Assembly: GCA_036785705.1 (NCBI GenBank)
Contig: JAWUZG010000018.1
Span: forward strand, 5,987,501-6,051,500
Source of the DNA: Acanthornis magna
Lineage: Eukaryota > Chordata > Aves > Passeriformes > Acanthizidae
Direction: 5' to 3'
DNA length: 64,000 nucleotides
Position numbers and translations under genes: made by a program
The notes under the pieces: generated by a model
Database searches by the model: none
Told to the model about the DNA's origin: nothing
What the model saw: only the letters and a program-made list of their open reading frames with translations
Shown: piece by piece, positions 34,997 to 48,300 of the stretch
How positions within the stretch are numbered: the stretch's first letter is position 1
Layout: the number at the start of each line of letters is the position of its first letter

Positions 34997-35046
34997 GAAT
35001 AACAATAATCTAAATTGTTATTCTAACAATATAGATTATATTGTTA
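34997..35046. repeat. Two adjacent perfect palindromes
   Basis: GAATAACAAT and ATTGTTATTC (10-bp arms, 7-nt loop, 34997-35023) are directly followed by TAACAATATA and TATATTGTTA (10-bp arms, 3-nt loop, 35024-35046). A partial third copy of the 'ataacaataatct' wording follows at about 35051. The function is unknown; AT-rich templated slippage is a simple explanation. Confidence 0.85.
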
Positions 35047-37008
35047 ATATATAACAATAATCTATATTTCCAAGAGATGTTATTACGAATAATTAACTCA
35101 GATAAGTATTAGCATTAATTTCTTAGAGGTTACCAATTCAAAGCTAAACTATTTGATTGTAGAATTCAAATACTTACATCTGAAGTTGCAGGCATACAAC
35201 ACATTTGAGCAGGTACCTGAGGCTGTAAAATGTGTGCACCTACATATTTGTGCACAAACAAGTCCATAAAGTATATGGAAACACAGACTCAACCTAAATG
35301 GTCAGTTGGATTCAGCTCCTTCATATTGTAAATGTGCTGGATAAATATGTGTGTGGACTCTGACAGGAACAGCTCTAATATATAAAGTATCTTCTATGTA
35401 TGTACAACTTGTGAAGATAATTTTAGTACTTGAATTCTCCGTTTTTTCATTATGCTAATGAGCTCTATCATGATAACCAACCTGTATTCCCAATATGTAC
35501 CACAGTTTAGAAACTCTAAAAATATACCTGAAAAAAATCCTCTGTCCCTTCTCAAATAGTTATTTTAGTTTATATTCAAGAGGCAACCAATTTCAATTTT
35601 TGAGTCAAATAATTATACAATTTACACCTTGACAATTACTTAACTAGCAAATTAGGAAAGCATCAGAAATGGCTGACTAAAGCATAGTCTGGTATTTTTT
35701 TAACTGCATGCTTCCATCAAGATTTTGTCTTCACCTCTTCAGTGTAACCAGACATGGCTGTTACTAGCAAAAAATTAAGACTTCATTACACAGCACTATT
35801 TCCCCTATTTATTCAACAAGGAAATATTCCAAGGTAATTCAAATTTAGGCGTCCCAAGCCTGTAACTTGACTTGTGTGGGCAGGCAAAAATTACCTACAC
35901 AAACTGACAGTGCTCTGCAGAGGCACAAAAATGTGTCACCAAGATCCACCTGCAAATCATCTTCGCATAAAGCCCCCCCTGCCCAGGCACGTACCTCTGA
36001 CTGGTGTCTTTCACCACCATTTGCATTACTCTTAAAAGTCTGACTGCAACTCCAAGGACACTAAGAACAAACAAGTATCACTAGACCATCCTTTCTCATT
36101 CGTTGTTCCACTAAACAAGGAGAAAAAATTTCTTTTGAGTGATGAGAGAAAAGGAAGGAGATGAAGTGGAAATATGTTTTAGAAGACGAAAGACGCAGTT
36201 TCAAGAAACAAAATAACTGATAAACACCAAGCAAGGTTAATATTTACTGACCAGCAAGAGGAATTGCGGTATTAACATTAAAAAATTACCCTGGTGGGAA
36301 TTGATCCATTTATAAAACTCGTTTATTTTCACTTAATGACTAGGTCACTTAGTGGCTTCAGAGAATATCATGTCTGGTATTATCTAGCCAGGCAAGATAG
36401 GAACAAAAACATTGAACCAATTCAGGAAATAACTAGAGAAGGTCTATTCCCACTAGGGCACAGAAACAGATTAATGGCATTTCTCCACTGACAAAAAACC
36501 CCTGTACTTGTTTTTTCACACCTGTTTTACTGCATATTTGTTTGATGCAAAGGAAAGGAATGCAAAAGAGAATCAAACCAAAAAGTTGAAAAATATATAC
36601 ACTACACATTCTGGGCAGGTTGCCAGTGTGAATACAACACCCCATTTCCATCAGCAAATGTGGGTGAAAACTGGTGAAGCTCCAACCATTTTACACAGGG
36701 AAAAACACAGAAGTCCCCTGACTGCAAAGGCAGCTTCGTTCAGTGAGCTACATCTCAACAGAGAGAGGCACTATTTGATATTTTTGCAGCAGTTGGTCTG
36801 ATTTGTGCTTTTTCAGATCGAGGCACTTTGTAACTCCTCCAGCCTGACAACTGTGTGTGTTTCTTCTATGCCACAGCAGGCAGAGGTGGAGGAAGGAGGT
36901 GAGCCCAGAAAATACCCAGGCATGGATCAGCTTGGTAGTAACCCCTGGCCCAAGCGCTGATCTTAAGCACTCACTTCCTTTCAGCTTTTCTATCTTGGTT
37001 TTAGAAAC

Positions 37009-37135
37009 CATAGGATCATAGAAGGGAGGATCATAGGAAGGGAGCTTAAAGACCATCTAGTTCCAATCCTGGGCAGGGAACCTTCCACTAGACCAGGTGG
37101 CTCAGAACCCATCCAGCCTGTCTGGTCAACAAGCC
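37009..37135 (-). mobile_element. CR1 LINE 3' end fragment, antisense
   Basis: The + strand reads as the reverse complement of an avian CR1 3' terminus: 'cataggatcatag', 'gagcttaaagaccatctag', then 'cttccactagaccaggtggctca'. The CR1 sense strand is therefore minus. Only the last 100 or so bases are recognisable. Confidence 0.7.
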
Positions 37136-39294
37136 CCAGCCTTCATCCCCACCCCCGGCTCAGCATGTTCTGGGTATCATCACACCAAGGAGGGAGCTCC
37201 CAGGGGCTCTCTTGACAGAGTGGACAGCCCAAGGCACCCTGAAGTCCCGACCCTGGCTGGGCTGTGCCCTGTGAAATTGCAAGACATACCCAAGGAAGAG
37301 TCCCCCAAGACCCCATCCCTGCTACACTGAAGTGGAGCCATGGGCCCCTGGCACATCCCCAAAGCCTGACATCCCTGAGAGCCCTGAGGACATCTGTGCC
37401 CAGCCCCTGGGGCGGTACCGTGACCTGTGCCAGTATCAAAGCATCTGCTACATCTGTTACTTGTAAGTAAAAAGGCACGATTTCCAGATGATGCACGCTA
37501 GTATCGATTTTATTTGAATGCAGTTCACACCAGTTCTTTACACCAGCTGTCAGCAAGGTCTGAATGACCTTGTTTTAAGTTCTTATGTTCTCAAAAGAAA
37601 GCAACATTATCTGAAACCTGGTTTATGTTTATTTTAAAAGAGCAAAGAGTTTATTTTGAAGAATCCAACTGAAAATGTTTAAAAGACTATGATAGATACC
37701 CTGAAGTATGGATTGCAAAACTTGAAATATATTGCACATGTTGCATGGGCCACTGGCATGTAATAGGAAAGCAGCGTGTGCTTACGCAATTGGGAGTATC
37801 CAAACTGTCATTTGGTTGTCTTATTTGCACAAGATGTTGGAGAAAAACTAAAACAGAAACAAATGTGCAATTAATTTTGCATCTTGTAAGTTTAAAGGAT
37901 AGTTACAAATGAACTGACATAGCCCTAAAAAGGCCAAACTTGAGCCAATGTTAAGCAGTCTCCATTTGATCTCTCCTTCCTGAATATCCCCTTCTTGTGA
38001 CTAGAAGTTTCTTTTTTACGTGAAAATACCCCTTATTCTGCATGGGCCACTGGCCCTGGCCAGACTGAGCACTACTCAGACACTGGTATGACAACAAGGT
38101 ATTGCAGAAGCACTGTCACTGAGAAACCCCACAAGGCTGAAACAATGCCACCTCTTTCAAAATAAGTAGCAAGGCTGTTCTGCAGCATGGCCTGGACACA
38201 GGCTTTTCCCACTCCCTATTCCCTTACCCCGTCCTTTTCTTGGATTGTCTGTGTAAAGGTCATTACACACACAGCTGAAGGTCGAGTCCCCATACGAGCT
38301 CTTGGGACAGCATGAAGCCTCCAAGTACCTACGCTACAAGGTTTTACTTTATCTATTTGTTTCTAGACCTGAAGCTTATGAGCTACGTTTGAATTTCACA
38401 TATGACTGCTTAAGTCTCCTGTCATTTATTTCCACTGCTAGAGATAACCAGCAAAACTAGCAGAGCAAACATTGGTGCAGTATTATATTTATTGATAACA
38501 GCGAAATACTTTTGCTTTTCAAATGTACATCACGGGTCTAGCAAAAATTCGTTGTGGAAAGTTTATACAGACATACACACACACATGCACAAAAATACTA
38601 GAGAGCAACAAGCCCCCATAGCAAAACACAACTAAGACCTGAGAAGGTAACCAGTGTGACTAGAATAACACAGAGTTACCTTAGCCTTGCTTTTGTGCTG
38701 ATGTACACCTGAGTGTGCAATCTGTGCACACACAGGCAACAAGCATGTTGGCTAATTCACAAATATTATGGGAATGAGGATGAATGAGCATCAGTTTAGA
38801 AGTTTATTTGGATTACTATTTATTCCCAGTTGTCATAAAACACAATATAACCGACACTGCTGGTGTATTTCATCCAGACAATCATAACTACTTCCAAAGC
38901 AGGATTATTTACTAGCCTCAGTACTCTACTCAAGCAGCAAGAACTCCCAAAAGACACATCCCAACACAGTAAGCATTTCAAATTTTTAAAATAAATTTGA
39001 TGCAAAACTTCTGGGAAAAGGAAAAGCATGGTGCCTTGCAAAGTGGCATTAATAAGGTACCTTATATTGTCTATCATTCCTTAGCTCTACTGTTAAAACT
39101 CATTGCAAACTCTAATTCAACTACAGGAAATGCATTCAAGGAAGAGGAGTAAGAGCTGAGGACAATCTGGATAATCTTACTACAATAGCATCAGTCAACT
39201 ACCAGCTCAACTCAGCAGCAGTCTGGAAAGGGAAGCAATGGATCTATTCCAAGAACGGCAGGGGGGAAAGTTATAGAAAAAGCAGAGAACTTAC
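37136..39294. other. Non-coding DNA; includes an unexplained GC-rich patch
   Basis: The first 300 bp (about 37136-37450) are GC-richer than the surrounding sequence and carry overlapping open frames on both strands (137 codons minus, 77 plus), none with homology that I recognise. The rest is AT-rich intron-like sequence ending at the GTAAGT donor of the exon at 39295-39362. Confidence 0.5.
39289..39294 (-). other. 5' splice donor (GTAAGT)
   Basis: The minus strand reads GAG|GTAAGT at the end of the exon, a full consensus match to the U1 binding site. It splits an Arg codon after its second base (AG|N). Confidence 0.85.
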
Positions 39295-39362
39295 CTCCAC
39301 AAAGAGCTCTCCAGAACTTTCCCCATGTCAGTATGATAATACTTGGTAAGGATCAGGATCAC
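39295..39362 (-). CDS. SORCS2: SORCS2 coding exon (probably exon 2), VPS10 domain
   Basis: This 68-nt exon encodes 22 codons plus two bases. It reads VILIL followed by TKYYHTDMGKVLESSLWR, the last residue completed by the next exon. The peptide is the start of the VPS10 beta-propeller shared by SORCS1-3. The YYH-DMGKVLESSLWR wording fits SORCS2, whereas SORCS1 and SORCS3 carry a different middle part. SORCS2 is a single-pass sorting receptor of neurons that binds proneurotrophins and traffics receptors. The exon is flanked by a pyrimidine-rich acceptor and a GTAAGT donor. It is too short to appear as a long open frame. No other exon of the gene is recognised in the window, so it is bounded by at least 39 kb of downstream intron and 24 kb upstream. 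The exon number is inferred from the family gene structure. Confidence 0.87.
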
Positions 39363-39380
39363 CTAAAAGAAAATGAGAAT
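39363..39380 (-). other. 3' splice acceptor (polypyrimidine tract + AG)
   Basis: The minus strand reads ATTCTCATTTTCTTTTAG immediately before the exon. It is a T-rich pyrimidine tract ending in TAG with no intervening AG. Confidence 0.82.
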
Positions 39381-42300
39381 AAATAGATTTAAATATATAA
39401 ACTGATGTAAGAAACAGAAATAGATCACGGGCAGCATTATTTTGGGAAATACAGAAGTGGGGCTTCTGCAAATCTGAACCTCATTTTTAACTCTTAACAG
39501 TTTTGCTTTTTAGTCTGGCTTTTTCGTTTCTTTTTCCAGGAAAAGTGATTTCAGCACTTGAAGTTTTCTGCAAACTTGGTGACTTTATGAAAGACTGACC
39601 ATTTCACATAAGCAGTGGAATTGGAACTGTCATATAAATACCACCACCACATTACATCCCCCAAGTATTCTTTATGACTTTCTGATTAGAAAAAAACAAT
39701 CTGATTGCTATTTTAAATTTAGGAGGAAACTCTACAGACACAATTTTTTTTATCCAAAGTGTTTAACAATGGTGATTAACTTTGATTATCCAGATAGCAA
39801 ATTTAGGAAAAAAATGAGCTCTAGTCTTCCTCACAAAATCAGCAATGCAACTATTATAGCTATTGCTTTCCATTTCTCGAAGTATCACTTTTTCCCCTTC
39901 ATGAACCAGCTCTGTGCTCAGTAAATTACTCATCTACATCACCAACAGCCAACAAAATACGCAAGCAAATTTCATCCACAAAGCATCTTCACCCTATGAA
40001 AAGAGTCAGCAAGAAACACTTTCCATCTGCTCAACATGTGACAAATTCACTGGTCAAACAACATAAAGCACTAGTCCATGAGCAGTGTATCAAGCTGAAT
40101 GCTACAGCTTATATTTAGATCTTTCACAGATTCCTTTCACCTGCTGCCAGTCCATATTAGTGGCTCTTAGACCCACATGCCCGTAGCAACCCCACAGAGG
40201 TAGAACAGGCTGGGTCCCTGCCCAGCTGCAGGCTTTCTTTCATGTGGGGTCAACACCAATCTCCAACAGTTTGGAGCAAGCTGTTACTTCGCTGGCACTG
40301 CTCTGCTCCTGACCACCAGGTGAAATCTCCAGCAAACAGCAACTGTAGGCATTCACTTTGATTATTCAGGTAATTAATATGCTGATGATACATTTATGCT
40401 GCACTCCTTGTATGCTGGAGCTTGCGAGAGAACAGAATTCCAGACCATGGATGTTATTACATGGTACTTTGGAAATAAAACAGTGTTTTACAGAGCTGAG
40501 CTATAATACCAGCCTCACTCAGGGTTAGCCAAACCTAATAAATTCACAACACGTATTCCTGGATGTATATTGATATAAGCAAAAGTGGAAACAATCCATA
40601 ATTCACAAGTAGTATTATTTCCTCCCATTCTCAAAAGAGTCACAGCTACCAGACTACTTTTTTGGAATTTGATTATTTATTAAAATAAAAGTTTGGCTTA
40701 AAGTAAAGCAAAAAAAATCATTTTATTAGGTTATTACAAGACTTACAAAGCAAAGAACCATTTCCCAAAGGAGAGTGTATCTATGGATCAGATTCCTGGC
40801 TACAGCCCAAGCACGTTCCACCAGGTCAGCTATTTATTGCACTGTCAGTGTCTTAACGACGGCTTTTTCTGGTGCTTGCAATTAAGGAGGAAAAACAAGA
40901 AACTTCACTACTTGGAGCATCTATTGGCTCCAATTATTAAGGAAAAAGTTTCAGACTGTGCTTTTCCAAACAAGCGTATTTCCTCTTAAGTCACAAAAAC
41001 TGATCTGGATTTTTTTTTTTTTTTAAGAGATACAAGAATGCATATTTGGTACATGAAAATAAAAGAGAAAATGCCTAAAAATACAGGAGATTACACTTTG
41101 TTTCCTTCCATTTATTTAGAAATGGAGACTGAACCCTGAACCTAGTGAGCCAACTTTCTCCCTCCTTGTATATCCTACAATTAAAACTTTTCAAATTCAG
41201 TTAATTTTCAGCAACATGTTTTGGAGCCATTCTTCCACAGGCTAAGCCTGGTGTTCCATTCCTGAATTAAACTGATTAAAATCACACACAGAAAATCCTA
41301 TTGGGTCACCCTCAGTCCACCTGCTTTGACCATAACCTGGGATGCATCAACAAAGAACCTTCCAGATAAGCCATTCCTGTAACTCAGGACCTGTCAGACA
41401 TGTTAAAGACTTTGAGGCTCACTGTACTGCTGGCAAGCTGCAGTTCATCTGGGGATGCACACACCAAACCCAAAAGCCACTGATGCTCCACACACTTCAT
41501 CTGAATGGCTTTCAGGTAACTGCAAACTGCAGTGGGGAGCAGCCATGAGCAGCAAAACGTCTTCCTGACGCTGCAGGTTTGGTGCTTTGAACAGAGTCAG
41601 AGCTCCGAAAAATAGATGTCAGTATTTTTCAATCTGACTGGTAAATTCATGTAAAATTAAAACACCTTATTTTGCACTTTGGAAGCAGAGAGAATGACTC
41701 AGTAGGAAAAACAAAGCCATAATGAGGCATCTTTGAATTCTCGAACCGCTAGCAGATTCCTGTCACAACTTCAGAAGTATGAAGCTGCTGAGGGGCTGGC
41801 CATCATTTCAGCCACGCCAGTGGATTTCATTCTAGTATCTGAAAAATGGAGGTCAGCCATTTAATAGATTTTATAGCACTGTCCTGTAGATTGTGGGCAT
41901 CTTTTCGGGTGATCCTGCTAACCATAATGGTACTTTTTCTAAATTAATCGATAGATCCAAGGAACAGAAGGAATGATTTCACAAAGAAAGCATAAAGGTC
42001 TTCGGGATCTCTGGATTCTAGCCGTCATTTTTAAGAGCAGAAGCCTGTTTCACTGATTTCATTTTAATGAGACTCCATAATTACGAGCATTTTACAGGCT
42101 GGATTGAAGCCAGTGTTTCATACACATGGCTCTCCTAGTGAAAGTGCTTGGGTGGCCTGTGGCTGGGGAGAGGCACAGCAGCAACTGAGCAATGCTCAAG
42201 GATATCATTCTTAGCAGCTCATACTAACATCAGTCATGGACAGCTAAAATAAATTTAACTTATTTCTGTTATGTTTACAGCTAAAATAAATTTAGGCAAT

Positions 42301-45300
42301 GAAGGAGAATTAGATTTACCAGATTTTTTACTTAAAGGTGGATTTATAGGATTATCCAGAAATCTTCACTCCATCCAGACTCCCAGAGACTTAATTTAAT
42401 GTGAAATAATTTTAAACCATTTAATCTTAAATTCACCCACAATTCTTTGAGTTCCCTCCCAGAGTATGACAATGGAGGGGACAAGTGTGATTACTGTTGT
42501 GTGCTAGGGACCTATGAACACCTAATGGTGCTTCTGGACAAAAATACTGAAAGTGAAAAAAGAAAGTGAAAACTTTCAGCTTTTATCACAAAATTGGTAC
42601 TCTATTACCTGCTCCTTTACCAAAGTCTTTGGTAAAGGTCTCTTCATAAAGCCAGTGATTTTCCCTATGTGCCATGGTATGGAAGATCAGTCCCTTAGGA
42701 TTCTAAAAATCAAATGCAATGTGCATTAGAAGTAAGTTTTCCATAGAAGCAATAACTAGCTTCAGTCAATTTCTCTGTGTTGGGCCTTCAGAAGTTTCTC
42801 TACCTCATCCTCCCCCTCCTTTCTGTGGAAGCAGATGGGGGGGCAGCAATGGGGTGCACAGATGGAGTTTTGATTCTCCCATGTCATTCCCCTGCTTCCA
42901 TAACTTAGTTCCTGCATGTGGGAATTCTCACTGTTACAGCAGTCACAGCTCAAAACTGTTCTTCAGACAAGGGAGTTGAAGCAGTTTTGGCCCAAAATCC
43001 TTTCTGGATATAGACCTGTCTTCAGGCGTGCGCTGGGTTTGCAGTGAATGACAGACCAGGAGAACAAATAGAAAATTCCACAGATATTATTAACTGTGAA
43101 TAATGAAAAAATAATCTATGTTTACCCCCTCTCATTTTCTGTTGCTCTCCTCTGAAAATGCTTTGCAGCAAGGCTGGACCAAAAAGAGCACAACTTCACT
43201 TTACGAGACACAATGTGCTTTTAATCATTTCCTAATAAATTTTTGGCCTTAAGAAACCCATTTCAATCCTCTCTTTTCACCACCATGTCAGCTAAGAGGG
43301 CTGAGAAAGGAAAAAGGACTGAACTCTAGATCAATCACTTTTCCTGGTGTTTACATTTTATCTTTCTGTGGAGGATTTGCTAAGATCCTTCTCTTTCAAT
43401 AAACATCAACTTTTTGAAAACTATTTTATTTTTTCACCATGCTCCCTCCATGATGCTTTTTTCATGGACCATTCTTAACAAATATCTCTCTTTTTCTATC
43501 GACATGCAGATTCTTACAAATAAAGCTTTATTAGACCCCTGCAATTTGTGATTTTAAGGTTTTTTTGTTGGGTTCTTTGGGGTTTTTTGGGTTTTTTTTG
43601 TTTTTTTTTTTTTTGCATCTAATCAGAAGTTTAATAGCCAAAGTCTCATACTTTCAAATGCACAATTACAAGTATGATTGCAAGGTTTTAGAGAGTAAGA
43701 GCATGCTGTAAATACTTCTGGGCAGCCAGAGTTACCAGGAAAATAAACTCCTCAGACAGATTCAAGTTTCTGCAAACTTTTTAGCATCTGCTTAATTTAA
43801 TTCATGTGAATGACCCCACTGAAATCCAAAGAAGTGTTTATGAGAGTCACTTGAACAGGCACTTAATACCCTGTATGACTGGAACATAAGCTGCTGTTTT
43901 GCTCAAGAACACAGCCTCACTCACCTTTTCAGCTATTTAACTATTCCGCTGCACACCACAACTATTTTGGGCAGATCAAGAAGTTCTAGGCACAGCCTAT
44001 TAATTTGTCACCAACATCCCCTGTAATTCCAAAACTTTTTTGACAACTAATAATCAAAAAGTTCCCTTACAAATTATAGGCAACCACCTACAGCTCCAAT
44101 CCCTCAAGCCATTTCCACTTTTGCAGCAGCAGGCTCTTCAATCATCGTGCTAAGGGCAATGTTAATTTTCACATTTCTTATTTAAGACAAAGACTCTTAT
44201 GAGAAAAGTAAAATTCAGGAGTTTATTAATATGAAGGTACATTACTAAAGGGCTATTATATGGACAAACTACCATACTATTAATAACTACATCATAATTT
44301 GATTATGCTGGGAAAGCTAAACACAAAAAGAGCATTTAGGTTTACTCTGTTGCAGCATTATGACAAAAGGTGAAAAAGCAAACATTTAAACCATTATTTA
44401 AGCTATTAAGAATTCACTGTATAAGCTTCTACTCCTCTCTGGAAATAAAGTTCATAAAAGCAATACATGATTTAACATTAAATACTTAAAGGATTAGATT
44501 TCTATTTCTTCCAACTAAATTGTATTCGAAGACGAGAGGACTTACTGTGTATGAAGCCACGGACTATACCAGTGCACTTGTCTTAAACATTAGTAATAAT
44601 TCTGTACAGTGAATTAATTCATAATTCAAAGTAAGACACAATAATGGCTCAATTCCTGTTCTCTAAGAGGTATTTCCAACCACAAGAGCTGAGTAAGTGC
44701 ATAGTCTTGAAAGCAGTGGTTGTGATTGCTTCCAGATTCAAAACCATTTTAAACAGAGTACTTCACACATTGACCCTGAAGACATTCACACAGAAAAGTA
44801 ACTAAGATATCAAATATATTTAATCCACTATCTAGCACAGAACAGGATTATATTCTGTTAGCTCTGTACAAATACAGAACCAGAAGACAACCTACTGCCT
44901 TCAGGAGCCTATACTTCAAGCTCAGAACACCAGAAGTCCTCACACCATCAACAACTCATGTCAGAGTTTCAATGCAAGCTCCTAAGAAAATTATGTTTAT
45001 GTAATGACACTCCAAATATATGATGCTGTACATGTATGGTTTTGGCTCCTCACCCCTACCTTTTAATTCTAAATCCACTGACTGATTTCAATCATATTTG
45101 ACAGAGAAGTAGATAGCCATGTGCTAAAGCAGCCATATCAGTTTATAGCACAGCCCATAGCACAGGTCCATCTAGAACAGCAATAAACAAAAAGTACAAA
45201 AAATTATAAGAATGGGGACAGCATATAAATAAAAATGCTTCCCAAACACACTTTCATATCTTCAGTAATTTGCATCTCAGGCAGCTGGGCCATTACTGCA

Positions 45301-48300
45301 GTTTTTGGCATTTGGCTGCTTGGATAAGCAGCGGCTTCTATGTGGCACTGCCTGACTCATCTGCACAAGAACAGAGACTATTGTTATGTGACTGTTCATG
45401 GTCAGGCCCCAAAAATCAAAGCCTATGTAGAACCGATCAGCCAATCTGGACTGCTGCTCCTTGAGCATATTCATGTTGCTGCTCCTTTCTAGAGCCATTG
45501 GAAGCAGGTCCCAGATTTCTGGGCACGCTGCAGATGCAGAGCTTGCTCACGCAAACAGGAACGCAGTTTGAAGGCCACAGAATTATTAGACTCAAATCTG
45601 CAGCTTTGGAAACTGTCTAACATTTTAACTACTTGATCAATTAAACTTCCTGTTCTTTTTCAAACAGCCCAAAACAATGTCACCTCTGACACAAAACCAG
45701 TTTTCTGTCATTACCTTTCACTACACAACCAGAGCAATTTTTAGGTTTAAATATTTAACATAGCATTTGATAAGTTCTTAAAACCACATTTGCAAACATG
45801 CCAAGAGAATAAATTTCTAAAGCATGAAGCAAGAATATTTTTTCCTTAGTCTCTCTAGTCTCCTAATTGTAATTTTTTTTAATACAGACTAGCTTTACTT
45901 ATGTTCCCTAGTAATGTATTCTAAATTGAATTAACAATCCTTCCTGCAGAACCAAACCTATTATGTGAATATTCTTTTTCATTCCCATGAAAATTCAAGA
46001 GGAAGCAGAGCTAACATCGAAAGATGGCATATGTAAAACATCTTTAGTCTCTTCCAAATATTTCAGAAATCCAATATTATGGATAAGCTGTTTACTTTTG
46101 TCATCACTATTATACAGCTTTTCACTACCAGAAAAGAAAAATCAGATTTTAAGTGCAGTTTGTGAAATATTCCTGGTCTCTCACGCAGTGTTACTGCCCA
46201 ATATTAAAATAAAAAATTGAAATTGAGCTTCTAATCCACATCACTAAATCCTTTTTCAAGGCCAGAGCTTTTAAAAAAATTATATATAAAAATAACTATA
46301 CTTTTTATTTCAAAAATGAAATTATTATGCAAGACATATGGAAATAGCTATAAAGGAGGATACCACAAGCTGGGCAGATCACTCCTTTGACGCAGGGCTG
46401 TTGGCAGACACGTTCACATTGGTTACTCTCCCTCACAGCTGCTCTGTCTTCACCAGAACCACAGGATTAAATATCATTGTACCAAATAACATCATCTTTA
46501 CCAGAGGTTTCATCAACCTCAAAATAACATTTGATTATCTCTGAAATGGCTAATGGCGCCCAAATGAGACCTATTTGCCTATTGTAAAGAGGCTTTATAA
46601 AGACTGTACATGTAAGCAAGGACTTTGATGCTGCATCAAGATCAAAGTGCCATGCTCTTTAACATCTTTCTTTATTATGAATAAGGACAGAAATTTATAT
46701 TACCTGAATATTGTAGGTGCCTGAATTTGTTCTGTATGAATGAGAAAGATAAACATGGGAACATGGTCTACAGAGTGGCACATGAGCACACTCCTGAAAG
46801 GAGTTCTGCCAGGACACACATGCTAAAGACCAAGGCAGCTCTATTACAGTGACAGAGGGATGCTGATTAATATTTCAGTCAGAAGACCAGAGAAAAAACA
46901 GAGGCAGATGCAAAACATGTTTCACACCTTTTGTGATATGGAGCATGTGTGTTGCACTAATCAGCATTTACATGATCAGGGATACTTTAACTATGCTTAT
47001 TCCAAAGTCACCACCAGGTCTGGACAGCGACACAAAAAGAGAGTGAAGGGGACATAAAAAAAAAAAAAAGTCAGGGTTGCCTAGTAAAACAGGAATAACC
47101 CAAAACAGCTCTGGGGCTGATACACCAGGTGATGTGTAATAAAAGTTCTCAATCACCCTCCCAATGAGGGGCGCCTGGGTACCTCTCCAAACAAGGACCA
47201 TCCTCTCCGCAGTTTTGCACAGGGACAGACAAGGGCCAGCACCACCTTCCTGGGTGGAAGTTGGTCTCTCTATGACTGCCTTTCATTTTAACTGTTTAAT
47301 CTCTACTTATTTTGCTAAAATAATTAATTTCTGAAGTACCAACACACTGCCCTTAGCATAATGTGACAGGGAACCATTCCCACTCAAATGCCAAGCCTGC
47401 CTGCTCCCCATGGCCCCATTCAGAATAAATTTGGAACACCTCAAATGACATTAACAGAATTCAGCTACTGTAAAATACTGGGAATGAGCCCCTTTGAGGA
47501 GAAGGATGAAAGCACATTTATCTTCAGCATTATTCCTGAAGCAGCAGAACTTCATATCCGTGCCAATGGAAAGGGCGTAAAGGAGCTGAGGGAACATCCA
47601 AGTGGGTTAGGAGACTATTAGAAAGGGCTTGGGAGCAGTTGGGAAAATTGGTCAGGGTCCAAATACGTCAAAGAAAACATTGGAAGTGACTGAGGGAGTG
47701 CTGGAAACTTCTCCACATTCAGTCTGAAGCCAAACCAGGAGATTTCCAATCTGTGAGCGCAGAGTTTTTGCCAGCTTTTTGTATTTCCTCGCCCAACCTC
47801 TGCCCTAGGTGTCCATTACTTTAAGAGCCATGAGGACATAAAAAAGCTAAGTGGAATTATATAGCATTATCTGTGAAAAGGAACAGCTATTTCACCAGGC
47901 AATACCACATCATTTTGGGTCCCTCTTGTCATACAGACACTATGCTTCAGTTTAACCAGTATGAAGTAAAATATAATCAATCATCTTAGAGCCAGGTTTC
48001 AAATTAGCCTCGCATTCCAATCTTAAACCTCTAATACATTTTAAATGACCCTCAGATCAAGTAGATACAAGCACGAAAAGATTGTAGGCCCTGATAAATG
48101 AGATCTATATTTCTTTATTTTACTCCAGTAAAGACTTAGGGATACAACAGATTCTTTGGAGACAGTTTTTGCATGTCAGCATTTAATCGGCTGTAGCTAG
48201 AGCTGCAAAGCAGTTTCAGTAACAAACTCTTAATGTGAAATTCTCTCCCTTAAAGATTGACGTTTTTCATGGTTGGGCTCTCCCCTGTGATCACAGATTG

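Larger units (their letters stand above)
28361..37008. other. Non-coding DNA, inferred SORCS2 intron 2
   Basis: No exon or RNA gene is recognised. The stretch holds an (AT)13 microsatellite (31626-31651), paired palindromes (34997-35046) and scattered A/T homopolymers. A somewhat GC-richer patch at about 34140-34540 carries a 109-codon frame that looks like chance. Confidence 0.5.

Noticed and set aside
37143..37556. 137-codon minus-strand frame in a GC-rich patch.
   Set aside because: It overlaps another open frame on the opposite strand and has no recognised domain; the local base composition explains it.
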